In this document: positions 38,778-45,505 of the stretch, one piece after another
Numbering within the stretch: the first letter of the stretch is position 1
Layout of the letters: each line of letters starts with the position of its first letter
From: Arthrobacter alpinus
GTDB taxonomy: Bacteria; Actinomycetota; Actinomycetes; Actinomycetales; Micrococcaceae
Direction: 5' to 3'
Assembly (NCBI RefSeq): GCF_900105965.1
Contig: NZ_FNTV01000001.1
Span: forward strand, 868,001 to 932,000
Length of the DNA stretch: 64,000 bases
Notes under the pieces: generated by a model
The model's input: only the letters and a program-made list of their open reading frames with translations
What the model was told of the DNA's origin: nothing
Database searches by the model: none
Made by a program: the position numbers and the translations under genes

Positions 38778-38957
38778 ATGACTACCGAATCAAACGTGTG
38801 AACGGCTTATCCCGAATACGACGAAAACGGGAAGCGTAACCCTGTGAGGCTTCCCGCGTCGGAGGACTCCGCAAAGCGGGAACTCGAGATTATTCAGGAC
38901 ACCGCCGAGTGTGACCCATCCGACCCTGACACGCTCGCAAAGGAACTCAACTTCTAG
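38778..38957 (+). pseudogene. Mini-gene interrupted by an in-frame TGA at codon 8
   Basis: ATG 38778 has a good RBS (GGAGG, 8 nt upstream) and opens a 59-codon frame that reads MTTESNV, TGA (38799), then TAYPEYDENGKRNPVRLPAS, EDSAKRELEIIQDTAEC and on to TAG. The coherent acidic protein after the stop suggests a nonsense mutation. An internal GTG could still start a shorter product. Confidence 0.45.
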
Positions 38958-39105
38958 TTGAGCAAGTTGCGCCCACTCTTCTCAGCGAAGGCGGCCCAAT
39001 TGATGTGCAGCCATTTTAGGGTTCGGTCCGGAAATTTTGGAGACGTTGCGTGTGGCGCAGGTTGAGTCCCGCTCAAACGCGCTCGGTACTGGGCTAGCTT
39101 GAAAT

Positions 39106-39321
39106 ATGACCACAGAGAAGACAAGCCCAGCCATTGTGATCCGCGCCTACACCTTGGAACAGGTTGCGGAGATGCTGCAGGAGCCGGTGTCCTCCGTCCG
39201 CACGCACTGCCGCACCCAGGCCCTGAAAGGCGCGTACAAGACGGGCCGAGGAAAGACAGCCCCCTGGCGCATCCCGCCGGCGGCCATCGACCATTATCAG
39301 CGAACGCGGCCGAGGCAGTAA
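39106..39321 (+). CDS. Small excisionase-like HTH protein, copy 1
   Basis: 71 residues: YTLEQVAEMLQEPVSSVRTH, then CRTQALKGAYKTGRGKTAPW, RIPPAAIDHYQ. Helix-turn-helix followed by a wing with the W-R-I-P-P pattern of excisionase/HTH_17 proteins. TAGCTT at 39095-39100 is 5 nt before ATG. Paralogue of the next gene. Confidence 0.75.
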   Translation: MTTEKTSPAIVIRAYTLEQVAEMLQEPVSSVRTHCRTQALKGAYKTGRGKTAPWRIPPAAIDHYQRTRPRQ

Positions 39322-39360
39322 AAGTGTTTGGTGGCCAGTCGATTCGGGTTAGTTTGAGTC

Positions 39361-39573
39361 ATGATCAGAAATACTCCCTTGCCCACGCCAACGAAACTTG
39401 CTTTCACTCCTGAACAGGTCGCCCTGATGTTGGAGGAGAAGGTGGAGGCGATCAATCGTCACTGCCGGACTCAAGCGTTGAAAGGCGCCTATAAGACCGG
39501 AGGCAAGACTTCTCCATGGCGGATTCCTCCAGCGGCCATTGACTACTATCAAAACCATCAGCCACGTCAATAG
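39361..39573 (+). CDS. Small excisionase-like HTH protein, copy 2
   Basis: 70 residues: FTPEQVALMLEEKVEAINRH, CRTQALKGAYKTGGKTSPWR, IPPAAIDYYQ. About two thirds identical to copy 1 over the HTH and wing, with a diverged recognition helix (VEAINRH against VSSVRTH), so DNA targets may differ. TAGTTT at 39350-39355, 5 nt before ATG. Confidence 0.75.
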   Translation: MIRNTPLPTPTKLAFTPEQVALMLEEKVEAINRHCRTQALKGAYKTGGKTSPWRIPPAAIDYYQNHQPRQ

Positions 39574-39595
39574 ACCGGTATCTCGGTCGTAGATA

Positions 39596-39630
39596 CGTAA
39601 GGCCCCGCCCGAAAAGGTGGGGCCTCACGT
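39596..39630. terminator. Bidirectional terminator-like hairpin
   Basis: AGGCCCCGCC/GGTGGGGCCT with a CGAAAA-type loop, extended outward by TACGT/ACGTA. Lies between convergent small genes and overlaps the stop of the reverse-strand ORF at 39625. Confidence 0.65.
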
Positions 39631-39759
39631 ATGTGCGCGTTTGTACGTTTCCAAGTCACCAACGGAGCGACGGCGAACTTCGAACTCCGCCAGATCGAGA
39701 TCGCAGTTGGTCCAGTCAGTGGCATTCCCGACCCGGAATTCGTACTCATAGCGATCCAT
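39625..39759 (-). CDS. Small hypothetical ORF
   Basis: 44 residues: MDRYEYEFRVGNATDWTNCD, LDLAEFEVRRRSVGDLETYK. The composition (acidic/aromatic, no repeats) looks like a real protein. No strong RBS, so confidence is limited. No known family. Confidence 0.4.
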   Translation of the reverse strand: MDRYEYEFRVGNATDWTNCDLDLAEFEVRRRSVGDLETYKRAHT

Positions 39760-39931
39760 GACCTGAGCCTAAGCGCTAAATCAACGTGACGCCCCGAAAG
39801 CGACCACATCTAGCATCCAAGTGCAGTGCCAGGAAGTAGGAAATTGATGTTGGACTGGTCGGGAGGTCTTGTCTAGGATGGGTGCCAGTTCTTGTACCAA
39901 GCACCGCCCGGATGAGAATCAGGTGACAGGC

Positions 39932-40180
39932 ATGGACAGTAACTCCACTTCAAATATCTGGTGCAATGTTTGCCAAACCGATGAGTACATACTTCTCGAG
40001 AGTGCCAGCAGGCGCCGACGAAATGGTTCAGGGGTGTGGGATGTTGACTACACATGTATGCACTGCGATAGCTTCTACGGCCATGAAATTGAAATTGAGG
40101 ACCTCAACGCCTCCACGGCATTTGCCATCATCACCCTGATGCAAGAGCCAGGGCACAGCGTGAGAGTTAATCCCGGTTAG
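39932..40180 (+). CDS. Small zinc-ribbon protein
   Basis: 82 residues with two C-x-x-C knuckles: WCNVCQTDEYILLE and YTCMHCDSFYGHEIEIED, about 35 residues apart, a probable zinc site. The rest is acidic. An earlier in-frame ATG at 39878 would add 18 residues. Function unknown. Confidence 0.6.
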   Translation: MDSNSTSNIWCNVCQTDEYILLESASRRRRNGSGVWDVDYTCMHCDSFYGHEIEIEDLNASTAFAIITLMQEPGHSVRVNPG

Positions 40181-40245
40181 GCTGTGATGCTCGCCGTCGC
40201 TGTTGGGGAAGTCGACAGATCGGTGTAGGGCCCGCCTTGCATGAG

Positions 40246-40283
40246 GGTAGCCATCGACAACGGCTCCGGGGTCGATGGCTACC
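40246..40283 (+). terminator. Perfect 13-bp hairpin after the zinc-ribbon gene
   Basis: GGTAGCCATCGAC/GTCGATGGCTACC around a 12-nt loop, followed by TTTACTG. Weak T tract, but placed where a terminator is expected. Confidence 0.5.
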
Positions 40284-40611
40284 TTTACTGTGTTGGCATT
40301 GGTGGCTCAATTTCAAGACGGCCCCGTTCGTTGGCGGCCTCGTCCCACACAGTCAACACCCATTAATTATCAAACTTGCTAGCCAGCCTGGCAACAAGGT
40401 GAGGGGCCCGATTTATGTGGACGTTGCCTGGAGGTGTGCGGGTGGTGAGTTTGGTGCTGCTTCGGTAGGCAATATAGAAGCGCCCCGCCTGCTAGAAGTA
40501 CTTGGAGCTCCAGCCTTTAGCGTCATTGGTGTCGGTTGTGGGTGGACTAGGTAGCCGTTGTCGGCAGTAGGGCAATGGGCGGGCAATCGAACTCTCGATT
40601 ACAATACGACT
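40284..40611. other. 328-bp stretch without a recognised gene
   Basis: An open frame here (40237-40554) has no credible start and an odd composition (many Trp, Cys and Gly), so I do not call it. The end of the stretch carries TACAAT at 40600-40605, the -10 box of the next gene. Confidence 0.4.
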
Positions 40612-41154
40612 ATGCCTACATCTCCGATACCGTCTCGATGCTCGACTACTTCGGTCGTCAAGTTTCATTGGTTCGACGGGATCGATCTTGACGGTAGGGA
40701 TCCCATCGAAATTGCCGTGGACAAATGTATGGCGGCAGTTTCTAGCGGCCTCCGCCTGTGGAACCCATTCGCGAGGGCGATGATTCAAGCCGAGTTTCGT
40801 GGACGGATCGCGCTCGCGACTCAGGGCGAACTGAAACCAATCGAGCAGGTCAAGGATGTGGGAGGGACCCCAGTCGTCGAGCCTCTTTATGAGATTCGAT
40901 GGCAGGAGATCGCAGTCACTGATGCGGCAACGAGCTCGACACCCAAAAGTCACTATGAAGTCATGGTTCGGCTCTATCATTCCGAGCCATCGGAGGAGCC
41001 GGAGTACTTCATTGGGCATCACGCGCATGAAAAAGTGATTGATGGAAGTGAAACGTGGAATCTACAGACAGCTGAGATTCAAGTAGCTGCTGGCTACTAT
41101 CGACTCGGTGAAGGTGTCAACTGGGGCATTGTACACGCTTGCAGCAACCCCTAA
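40612..41154 (+). CDS. Hypothetical protein upstream of the HTH/SecB-like pair
   Basis: 180 residues from ATG 40612, with TACAAT 6 nt upstream (leaderless). Contains VKFHWFDGIDLDGRDPIEIA, an Arg/Trp-containing helix (LRLWNPFARAMIQAEFRGRI) and a C-terminal beta-rich part with YEVMVRLYHSEPSEEPEYF and TAEIQVAAGYYRLGEG. It is not a recognisable RelE/HigB toxin. It ends 20 bp before the antitoxin-like gene and could be the effector of that module or an unrelated gene with its own promoter. Confidence 0.6.
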   Translation: MPTSPIPSRCSTTSVVKFHWFDGIDLDGRDPIEIAVDKCMAAVSSGLRLWNPFARAMIQAEFRGRIALATQGELKPIEQVKDVGGTPVVEPLYEIRWQEIAVTDAATSSTPKSHYEVMVRLYHSEPSEEPEYFIGHHAHEKVIDGSETWNLQTAEIQVAAGYYRLGEGVNWGIVHACSNP

Positions 41155-41174
41155 GCGACTATAGAGTTTGATCT

Positions 41175-41573
41175 ATGAACGAAGACTTCTCAATGCTTGA
41201 AGCTCGCGCAGCAGCTTTAGTTGCAAGCCATGAACAGCTCATGCGGGATCTTATTGAAATGCGTCATCTTCACGATTTGACGCAAGAGGTAATTGCAGAT
41301 CGTATGGGCGTGAGTCAGCCGACTGTGGCTGCATTTGAGCGCTACGATAGCAACCCGACGCTTTCAACAATTAGACGTTACGCGTTGGCAGTCCACGCTC
41401 GGATTGAAAATAAGGTCGAGGATGCATGCTTGAATCCCGATCACCAGTTTGACGAGATAGTCAAACGGTCCTATGCAACTAGTAGTTCAGTTCCAGTATT
41501 CATGCCTCGACGTACCGAGGCCCGATTTGAGTATTGGTCATCACCGAAAGTAATGATTAGAGCAAATGGTTAG
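41175..41573 (+). CDS. Xre-family HTH protein, HigA-like antitoxin candidate with C-terminal extension
   Basis: 132 residues. The Xre HTH is at aa about 22-75: MRDLIEMRHLHDLTQEVIAD, RMGVSQPTVAAFERYDSNPT, LSTIRRYALAV. The C-terminal 50 residues are not part of the HTH and end with aromatic and basic residues (SVPVFMPRRTEARFEYW). In TAC systems such a tail is the chaperone-addiction sequence bound by SecB. Own TAGAGT box at 41162-41167, 7 nt before ATG. Overlaps the next gene by 8 nt. Confidence 0.78.
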   Translation: MNEDFSMLEARAAALVASHEQLMRDLIEMRHLHDLTQEVIADRMGVSQPTVAAFERYDSNPTLSTIRRYALAVHARIENKVEDACLNPDHQFDEIVKRSYATSSSVPVFMPRRTEARFEYWSSPKVMIRANG

Positions 41574-42030
41574 TGACGCAGACGTTCGAACCCTCCTAGA
41601 CGAAGTGAAATTGCTAGGGATTTCGTACTATGAGCTTTCCGCTTCTCGTTCCGATACCGCCATTGACGTGGAAGAGTCACAGTCGGGAATCGACATAGAA
41701 CCGCTATTTACCCTTGGTTTTGCTAGGTCGAATAACTCTGATCGATTCCAAGTGCGAGTAAAGACTGAAATTCAAATGGACATCGGAGCGATAGCCGTCG
41801 ATGTTGCTTCTGAATACGAGCTTCAAAACAGCACTGTGGCGGAAGTCTCGGATGCCCTGATACTGGAGTTTGTCAATAAGGTCGCCATGATGACGCTCAT
41901 CCCTTACATTCGACAATCAGTGTCGGATTTGACGGCTAGGGTTTTCGAAGTGCCACTTGTCATGCCTATGTACCGCCAGGGCGAACTCACGTTTCCTCCA
42001 CCCGAAACTACTGCAATCGCCAAACCCTGA
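41566..42030 (+). CDS. SecB-like chaperone of a TAC-type module
   Basis: 154 residues. Beta-rich middle (FQVRVKTEIQMDIGAIAVDV, ASEYELQ) and a long C-terminal helix with MTLIPYIRQSVSDLTARVFE then VPLVMPMYRQGEL. This matches the SecB end (LFPYAR..IS.LT....PP..L.P). Genome context, overlapping an Xre antitoxin-like gene, fits the SecB-TA chaperones known from M. tuberculosis Rv1957. Similarity is at the pattern level and needs profile confirmation. Confidence 0.68.
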   Translation: MVSDADVRTLLDEVKLLGISYYELSASRSDTAIDVEESQSGIDIEPLFTLGFARSNNSDRFQVRVKTEIQMDIGAIAVDVASEYELQNSTVAEVSDALILEFVNKVAMMTLIPYIRQSVSDLTARVFEVPLVMPMYRQGELTFPPPETTAIAKP

Positions 42031-42033
42031 CGT

Positions 42034-42060
42034 AGGCCCCCACCGTTTGGTGGGGGCCTT
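42034..42060 (+). terminator. Intrinsic terminator after the SecB-like gene
   Basis: AGGCCCCCACC/GGTGGGGGCCT with a GTTT loop, 4 nt after the stop; it closes the HTH/chaperone operon. Confidence 0.8.
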
Positions 42061-42104
42061 ACTTATGCACCTGCCCGTAACAGGCGGTAGTGCATACTTG
42101 TCGC

Positions 42105-42386
42105 ATGGACGAATCACAGGCTGATGAGCGCGCTCTCCTTTCTGCTGCTGCGGCGCCGTTGCTGAAAGCTGGTTATAAGGTGGAGTCGGATATTCCTGGC
42201 ACTCTTGTGTTGGTGGCGGGACAGATCAAGATCCCAGTTGGGTTGATGCTGATCCTGACGGTTGTGACAGTTGGGTTTTGGATTCCCCTTTGGCTTTTAC
42301 TGTTTTGCCTTCCGAGGGTGAACCGGCATACGTTCGCTGTGGTGGATGGTGTCGTTGTGGACACTAAGTCGTGGCGGGCTTCCTGA
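42105..42386 (+). CDS. Small membrane protein
   Basis: 93 residues. After a soluble 40-residue N-terminus comes one long or two short membrane segments (IPVGLMLILTVVTVGFWIPL, WLLLFCLP), then a short basic/Ser tail (VNRHTFAVVDGVVVDTKSW). CATACT at 42093-42098 lies 6 nt before ATG. Function unknown. Confidence 0.65.
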   Translation: MDESQADERALLSAAAAPLLKAGYKVESDIPGTLVLVAGQIKIPVGLMLILTVVTVGFWIPLWLLLFCLPRVNRHTFAVVDGVVVDTKSWRAS

Positions 42387-42400
42387 GCTCTTAAACGACG

Positions 42401-42432
42401 AAAGCCCCCACCGGTGAAGGTGGGGGCTTTTC
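42401..42432. terminator. Bidirectional terminator between convergent cargo and lysis genes
   Basis: AAAGCCCCCACC/GGTGGGGGCTTTT with a short loop. T tract on the plus strand and A tract (T on the minus strand) at the other end serve both directions. Confidence 0.88.
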
Positions 42433-42759
42433 TTATGCGTCGTCGCGGGTTGCGAGGTGGTAAGCGTCCGTCAGGTTGGGGTCCGCCACATCGACCTTGG
42501 GCTTCGGCTCAGCACCCAGCCTGACGCGCTGTAGGAGCTCGTTGACGTACGGAACTGCCATGAGCCGGGTGATTGCTGCTGACACGCCAAGGAAGACTGC
42601 CAGCGCGCCTCCTGCTGCTTCTGCCGAGTCTCCGGTGATCGCTGCGACCACGAGTGGGGCCGCTACTGCTAGACCGATCACGAGCTGCAACACTGTCCGC
42701 GCCACAGCTTTCCACGGGTACCGTTCCTGCGTGGACACCGCCACGCGCCGGCCGGTCAC
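42433..42759 (-). CDS. Holin-like membrane protein
   Basis: 108 residues with two hydrophobic helices (about 22-43, LQLVIGLAVAAPLVVAAITG, and 48-66) and a charged C-terminal tail (DPNLTDAYHLATRDDA). Size, topology and position in the lysis cassette suggest a holin of the r1t/phage-actinobacterial type. A degenerate copy of its last codons occurs at 46708-46764. Confidence 0.7.
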   Translation of the reverse strand: MTGRRVAVSTQERYPWKAVARTVLQLVIGLAVAAPLVVAAITGDSAEAAGGALAVFLGVSAAITRLMAVPYVNELLQRVRLGAEPKPKVDVADPNLTDAYHLATRDDA

Positions 42760-43112
42760 TTGTTCAACTCCGCGGGTGCACTGGCGACACTGATGTCCAC
42801 CTTGACGACGCCCTCAGCCAATGCCGTTTTGACCGTGTCCGAGATTGCCTTGACACTGGCATCATCTTTGGCGGCAATCGCATTTAACGTCTGAATCGTG
42901 CCGTCTGTCTTCCATGCCACCTCAGCTGCAAGGCTGGTCTTGCCACCAAGGGCGGCACCAGAACCCTTGCGGTCGAATGTGGTGTTGAGGGTCTTATCCG
43001 CGGCGGTGCCGCCGATGAGATCCGCGAGGTACTTACGTCCATCTTCGTGGCACAAAATCCACCACACGTCCTTGAGGGCTTGCTGATTTCCGGGGTATGG
43101 CTGGGGTGTCAT
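42756..43112 (-). CDS. Unknown lysis-cassette protein
   Basis: 118 residues: QQALKDVWWILCHEDGRKYL, ADLIGGTAADKTLNTTFDRK; the rest is Ala/Lys/Val-rich helical. No membrane helix. It sits between endolysin and holin and overlaps the holin start by 4 nt, so it is cotranslated. Possibly a regulator or wall-binding accessory; not recognised. Confidence 0.6.
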   Translation of the reverse strand: MTPQPYPGNQQALKDVWWILCHEDGRKYLADLIGGTAADKTLNTTFDRKGSGAALGGKTSLAAEVAWKTDGTIQTLNAIAAKDDASVKAISDTVKTALAEGVVKVDISVASAPAELNK

Positions 43113-43120
43113 GGTGGCTC

Positions 43121-43684
43121 CTAAGTGAGTGGTAGGCCGAGGTCAACAAGGAATTGCTGATCGGCGGTGTACGTGGGGATTGGTGTGATGTTGGAGGCGT
43201 GCCCGGTGATCGTTGCGCGGGGCCTAAGGAATCCGAGGATGCCAGCGCGGGGCAGTTCTTGATAGATGGCCGGGCCGGATGATTCGACGGAGTAGCCGGA
43301 TAGGTCAGCCCGGGCCGGTGAACTGTTCTGGGACAGCGTGTAAAGGATCGGACCGCGGTCTTCGATGAGGACCGCGGTGTGACTGATTGGGTAGTTCGCT
43401 GATCCGTATGCCCAGATGATGAGGTCACCGGGCAGGCCCTGCTCTGTGCCGGGGATCGCTATCACATGCCGCAGCAGGTCATCGCTGTTGCTGGTGTTCT
43501 GCGTGGCCACTTCCCATGAACCGGCTGCCAGTCCCGGGTAATTGCTGGGCTGCGTCCAGAGTGTCCCGCCATTGCAGACGGTTAGCCATTCTTGGGAAAG
43601 ATCCCAACACTGATTGCCAGCCCAGTTGTCAACGTCGATATAGCGGCCAGCAACATTCCTAGCCCAAGCATCTAAGTCAGCCAT
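43121..43684 (-). CDS. Endolysin with CHAP amidase/peptidase domain
   Basis: 187 residues. CHAP catalytic Cys in NQCWDLSQEWL (Cys26) and His in PISHTAVLIED (about residue 102), with GDLIIWAYGSANYPISHTAV as the core. It cuts peptidoglycan peptide or amide bonds at the end of infection. The short C-terminal segment (aa 160-187) may contact the wall. No signal peptide, so export needs the holin. Confidence 0.85.
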   Translation of the reverse strand: MADLDAWARNVAGRYIDVDNWAGNQCWDLSQEWLTVCNGGTLWTQPSNYPGLAAGSWEVATQNTSNSDDLLRHVIAIPGTEQGLPGDLIIWAYGSANYPISHTAVLIEDRGPILYTLSQNSSPARADLSGYSVESSGPAIYQELPRAGILGFLRPRATITGHASNITPIPTYTADQQFLVDLGLPLT

Positions 43685-43693
43685 GCGCCCTCC

Positions 43694-44416
43694 TTAGGGG
43701 GTTGGTTCTGCTGTTGGTTCGGGCTTTGATTCGACTTTGCAGGGGCCGGAGGAATGATCTGTGGTGCCGTCTGTGTAGGTGATCTGCCAGTAGGACTCGT
43801 CACCGTCACCAACGCACTGGACGTCAGCCACGCCGCGCCCGTTCGCACCAGTCAGGCCTGTCGTTCCGGTCGCCCCCGTGGCTCCCGGCGCGCCGTCCTT
43901 ACCTGCCGGGCCAGCTGGGCCGGGAACGCCCGGTTCACCAGCGCTGCCCGGTTGTCCTTGTATGGATTGACCATCGGTACCTGCGGCACCGGGAACGGTT
44001 GAATCTTTTCCGTCCTTACCAGCCGGACCGCTGGGGCCTGGGAGTGTGGAGTCTGCCCCGTTTTCACCGTCTATGCCGTCCTTGCCGGGGTCACCCTTGG
44101 GCCCGGGAATAGCCTGCGTGGGGTTCTCCTGCATCTGGTCGGCCTTTAGGCATATGTCCCGATCCTCATACATGAGGATCCCGTTGGTGTCACACACCCG
44201 CTTGAGGTCGGCCGAGATGGTGGCCTGGTTGTCTTGGGCCACGCGCCGGTCCGACTGCGCCTCCAGCTGAAGTACGACGGTAACCGTCACACCTAGGAGG
44301 ATGACGCACCAGAAGATGGCCTTCAACCACCGAGGCGGGAAGGTGCGTGCAGGCTGCTCATCACGTTCAGGCCGCGCTTCCGGTCCACTCTCGTGTGGTG
44401 CTTCTGTATCACTCAT
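43694..44416 (-). CDS. Membrane-anchored collagen-like (GXY repeat) phage protein
   Basis: 240 residues. A cytoplasmic N-terminus of about 30 residues rich in Glu and Arg, one membrane helix (WLKAIFWCVILLGVTVTVVL, aa 30-50), a coiled linker, and then about 28 Gly-X-Y triplets (GPKGDPGKDGIDGENGADST and on) from about 108 to 200, with a Cys-containing C-terminal head. Triple-helix fibre anchored in the membrane. Overlaps the upstream gene by 4 nt, inside the lysis cassette rather than the tail genes. Confidence 0.78.
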   Translation of the reverse strand: MSDTEAPHESGPEARPERDEQPARTFPPRWLKAIFWCVILLGVTVTVVLQLEAQSDRRVAQDNQATISADLKRVCDTNGILMYEDRDICLKADQMQENPTQAIPGPKGDPGKDGIDGENGADSTLPGPSGPAGKDGKDSTVPGAAGTDGQSIQGQPGSAGEPGVPGPAGPAGKDGAPGATGATGTTGLTGANGRGVADVQCVGDGDESYWQITYTDGTTDHSSGPCKVESKPEPTAEPTP

Positions 44417-44637
44417 ACGGCACTTTCCTCGTCTCGTGGTCGGCGACCCTCGCGGAGGTCTTTGTTCTCTGCACGGAGGTCCTTGTTTTCCGTACGGAGG
44501 GTCTCGTTGTCTTCGCGGAGGGACGCCCGGGTTTCCGCCTCGAACTTGCGATACAGGAGGTAGAATCCGAGGACGCCTCCACCGCTGAGGGCTGGCCCAA
44601 CGAATGCCTTGATAGTTTCCACAATCTGGGGGTCCAC
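44413..44637 (-). CDS. Small membrane protein with C-terminal coiled coil
   Basis: 74 residues from GTG 44637, preceded by AGGAGGG 7 nt upstream. One helix (about 10-30, IKAFVGPALSGGGVLGFYLL), then a heptad-like region ETLRTENKDLRAENKDLREG. This is the size of a holin or spanin-like partner. The adjacent ATG at 44639 opens another frame lacking these features, so this frame is preferred, also because of the 4-nt overlap with the collagen gene. Confidence 0.6.
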   Translation of the reverse strand: MDPQIVETIKAFVGPALSGGGVLGFYLLYRKFEAETRASLREDNETLRTENKDLRAENKDLREGRRPRDEESAV

Positions 44638-44725
44638 ATTTAGCCCTCCTGCGCCAGCCCGGGTGGCCAGTTCCCGGTCATTCCGTGGCCTTCAAAGGTG
44701 ATTGCATGTGAGCCCCTTTCGGGCA

Positions 44726-44750
44726 TAAAAAAACACCCTCGTGGGGTGTG
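44726..44750 (-). terminator. Reverse-strand terminator before the lysis cassette
   Basis: On the minus strand CACACCC-CACGAG-GGGTGTTTTTTT. It ends late transcription from the acyltransferase side, so the lysis genes probably rely on read-through or their own promoter. Confidence 0.75.
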
Positions 44751-44798
44751 AATGGTTGGGGAACTTAACCGGTCTTTCCTAGCCCTAGACTCAGGGGC

Positions 44799-44972
44799 AT
44801 GACTACATACCAAGCTGGCGACGAATTCAATACACAGGACCTCTACACGGGAGATGATGACTGCCCATCCGTAGCTCCCGGCGGAATGCCATTTTGCATC
44901 TTGGCGAACGGCCATGACGGTCAGCATGTCGCAGCAGGCCTCAACATGAAGGTTGTTGCTGTCTGGGGATAG
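44799..44972 (+). CDS. Small plus-strand leaderless ORF in the cargo region
   Basis: 57 residues: MTTYQAGDEFNTQDLYTGDD, then DCPSVAPGGMPFCILANGHD and a hydrophobic end. TAGACT at 44786-44791 is 7 nt before ATG. Opposite in direction to all phage structural genes, like other morons. No known family. Confidence 0.55.
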   Translation: MTTYQAGDEFNTQDLYTGDDDCPSVAPGGMPFCILANGHDGQHVAAGLNMKVVAVWG

Positions 44973-45040
44973 GCGGTCTTTCCGATCCCGTGTTTGGGTT
45001 CGCCGAGGGAACCATCAGGTGAGCCATGTAGACCTAGTGG

Positions 45041-45169
45041 ATGGGAAAATATAGCGGTCATAGAGTCCAGATCTCCACGCGTCCGTGGTGGCCCTACCTG
45101 AAGTACGGGGCGCTAATCGCCTTGGCATGCGTCGCCGCCTTGGTCGCCTTTGTGGCTCTGAACAAGTAG
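45041..45169 (+). CDS. Mini membrane protein (leaderless)
   Basis: 42 residues: MGKYSGHRVQISTRPWWPYL, KYGALIALACVAALVAFVAL, ending NK. The second half is one membrane helix. TAGACC at 45029-45034, 6 nt before ATG. Function unknown; could be a superinfection or holin-like factor (speculative). Confidence 0.5.
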   Translation: MGKYSGHRVQISTRPWWPYLKYGALIALACVAALVAFVALNK

Positions 45170-45245
45170 GCGTGGGTGCTCTTGTGGACAACAACGAGTA
45201 CGTGGCACTCTGTCAGCGCTCAGCGGCCGGCTCTAGTGTCTGAGC

Positions 45246-45386
45246 ATGAAACGACTACATGAAGCATTCCGCAGGTTCGTGGCAAAACATATTGTGGCCA
45301 TTGACCCGCGCCCTGAGCTCTCCTTCCTTGACCAAGACGACCGCTTAGCCCATGGGGAATATGTGCCCGGAGGGCTCGGAATTTAG
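45246..45386 (+). CDS. Duplicated 46-residue mini-gene, copy 1
   Basis: MKRLHEAFRRFVAKHIVAID, PRPELSFLDQDDRLAHGEYV, ending GGLGI. Same length as the copy at 47058 and about 60 percent identical. The amphipathic basic N-terminus (K/R, F) could bind membrane. TAGTGT at 45234-45239, 6 nt before ATG. The two copies flank the acyltransferase gene, and the similarity continues about 45 bp upstream. Confidence 0.6.
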   Translation: MKRLHEAFRRFVAKHIVAIDPRPELSFLDQDDRLAHGEYVPGGLGI

Positions 45387-45505
45387 CTGGTCTTGTCGCG
45401 CCCCATCTACGGGAGCTGGGCCTCCATTGCCTGTTGCCCCCAGTGGGATGGGAAAACACGATCTTTTGTGCCCCTGGCTCTGTTAGCCACAAGACAGGCT
45501 TCCTG

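Noticed and set aside
38510..38839. Alternate-frame ORF over the Abi gene end
   Set aside because: Overlaps the recognised HEPN gene in another frame and lacks family features; the TGA-broken frame with RBS is better supported.
39567..39809. Longer reverse-strand frame around 39567-39809
   Set aside because: The 44-residue frame at 39625-39759 has better composition; the longer one reads through a hairpin with an Arg/Ser/Pro-rich sequence.
40237..40554. Open frame in the gap before 40612
   Set aside because: Begins inside a hairpin, has many Trp/Cys/Gly and no RBS or leaderless box at its start.
42034..42432. CRISPR-like repeats from similar GCCCCCACC hairpins at 34408, 42034 and 42401
   Set aside because: They are isolated intrinsic terminators with different arms and no regular spacers.
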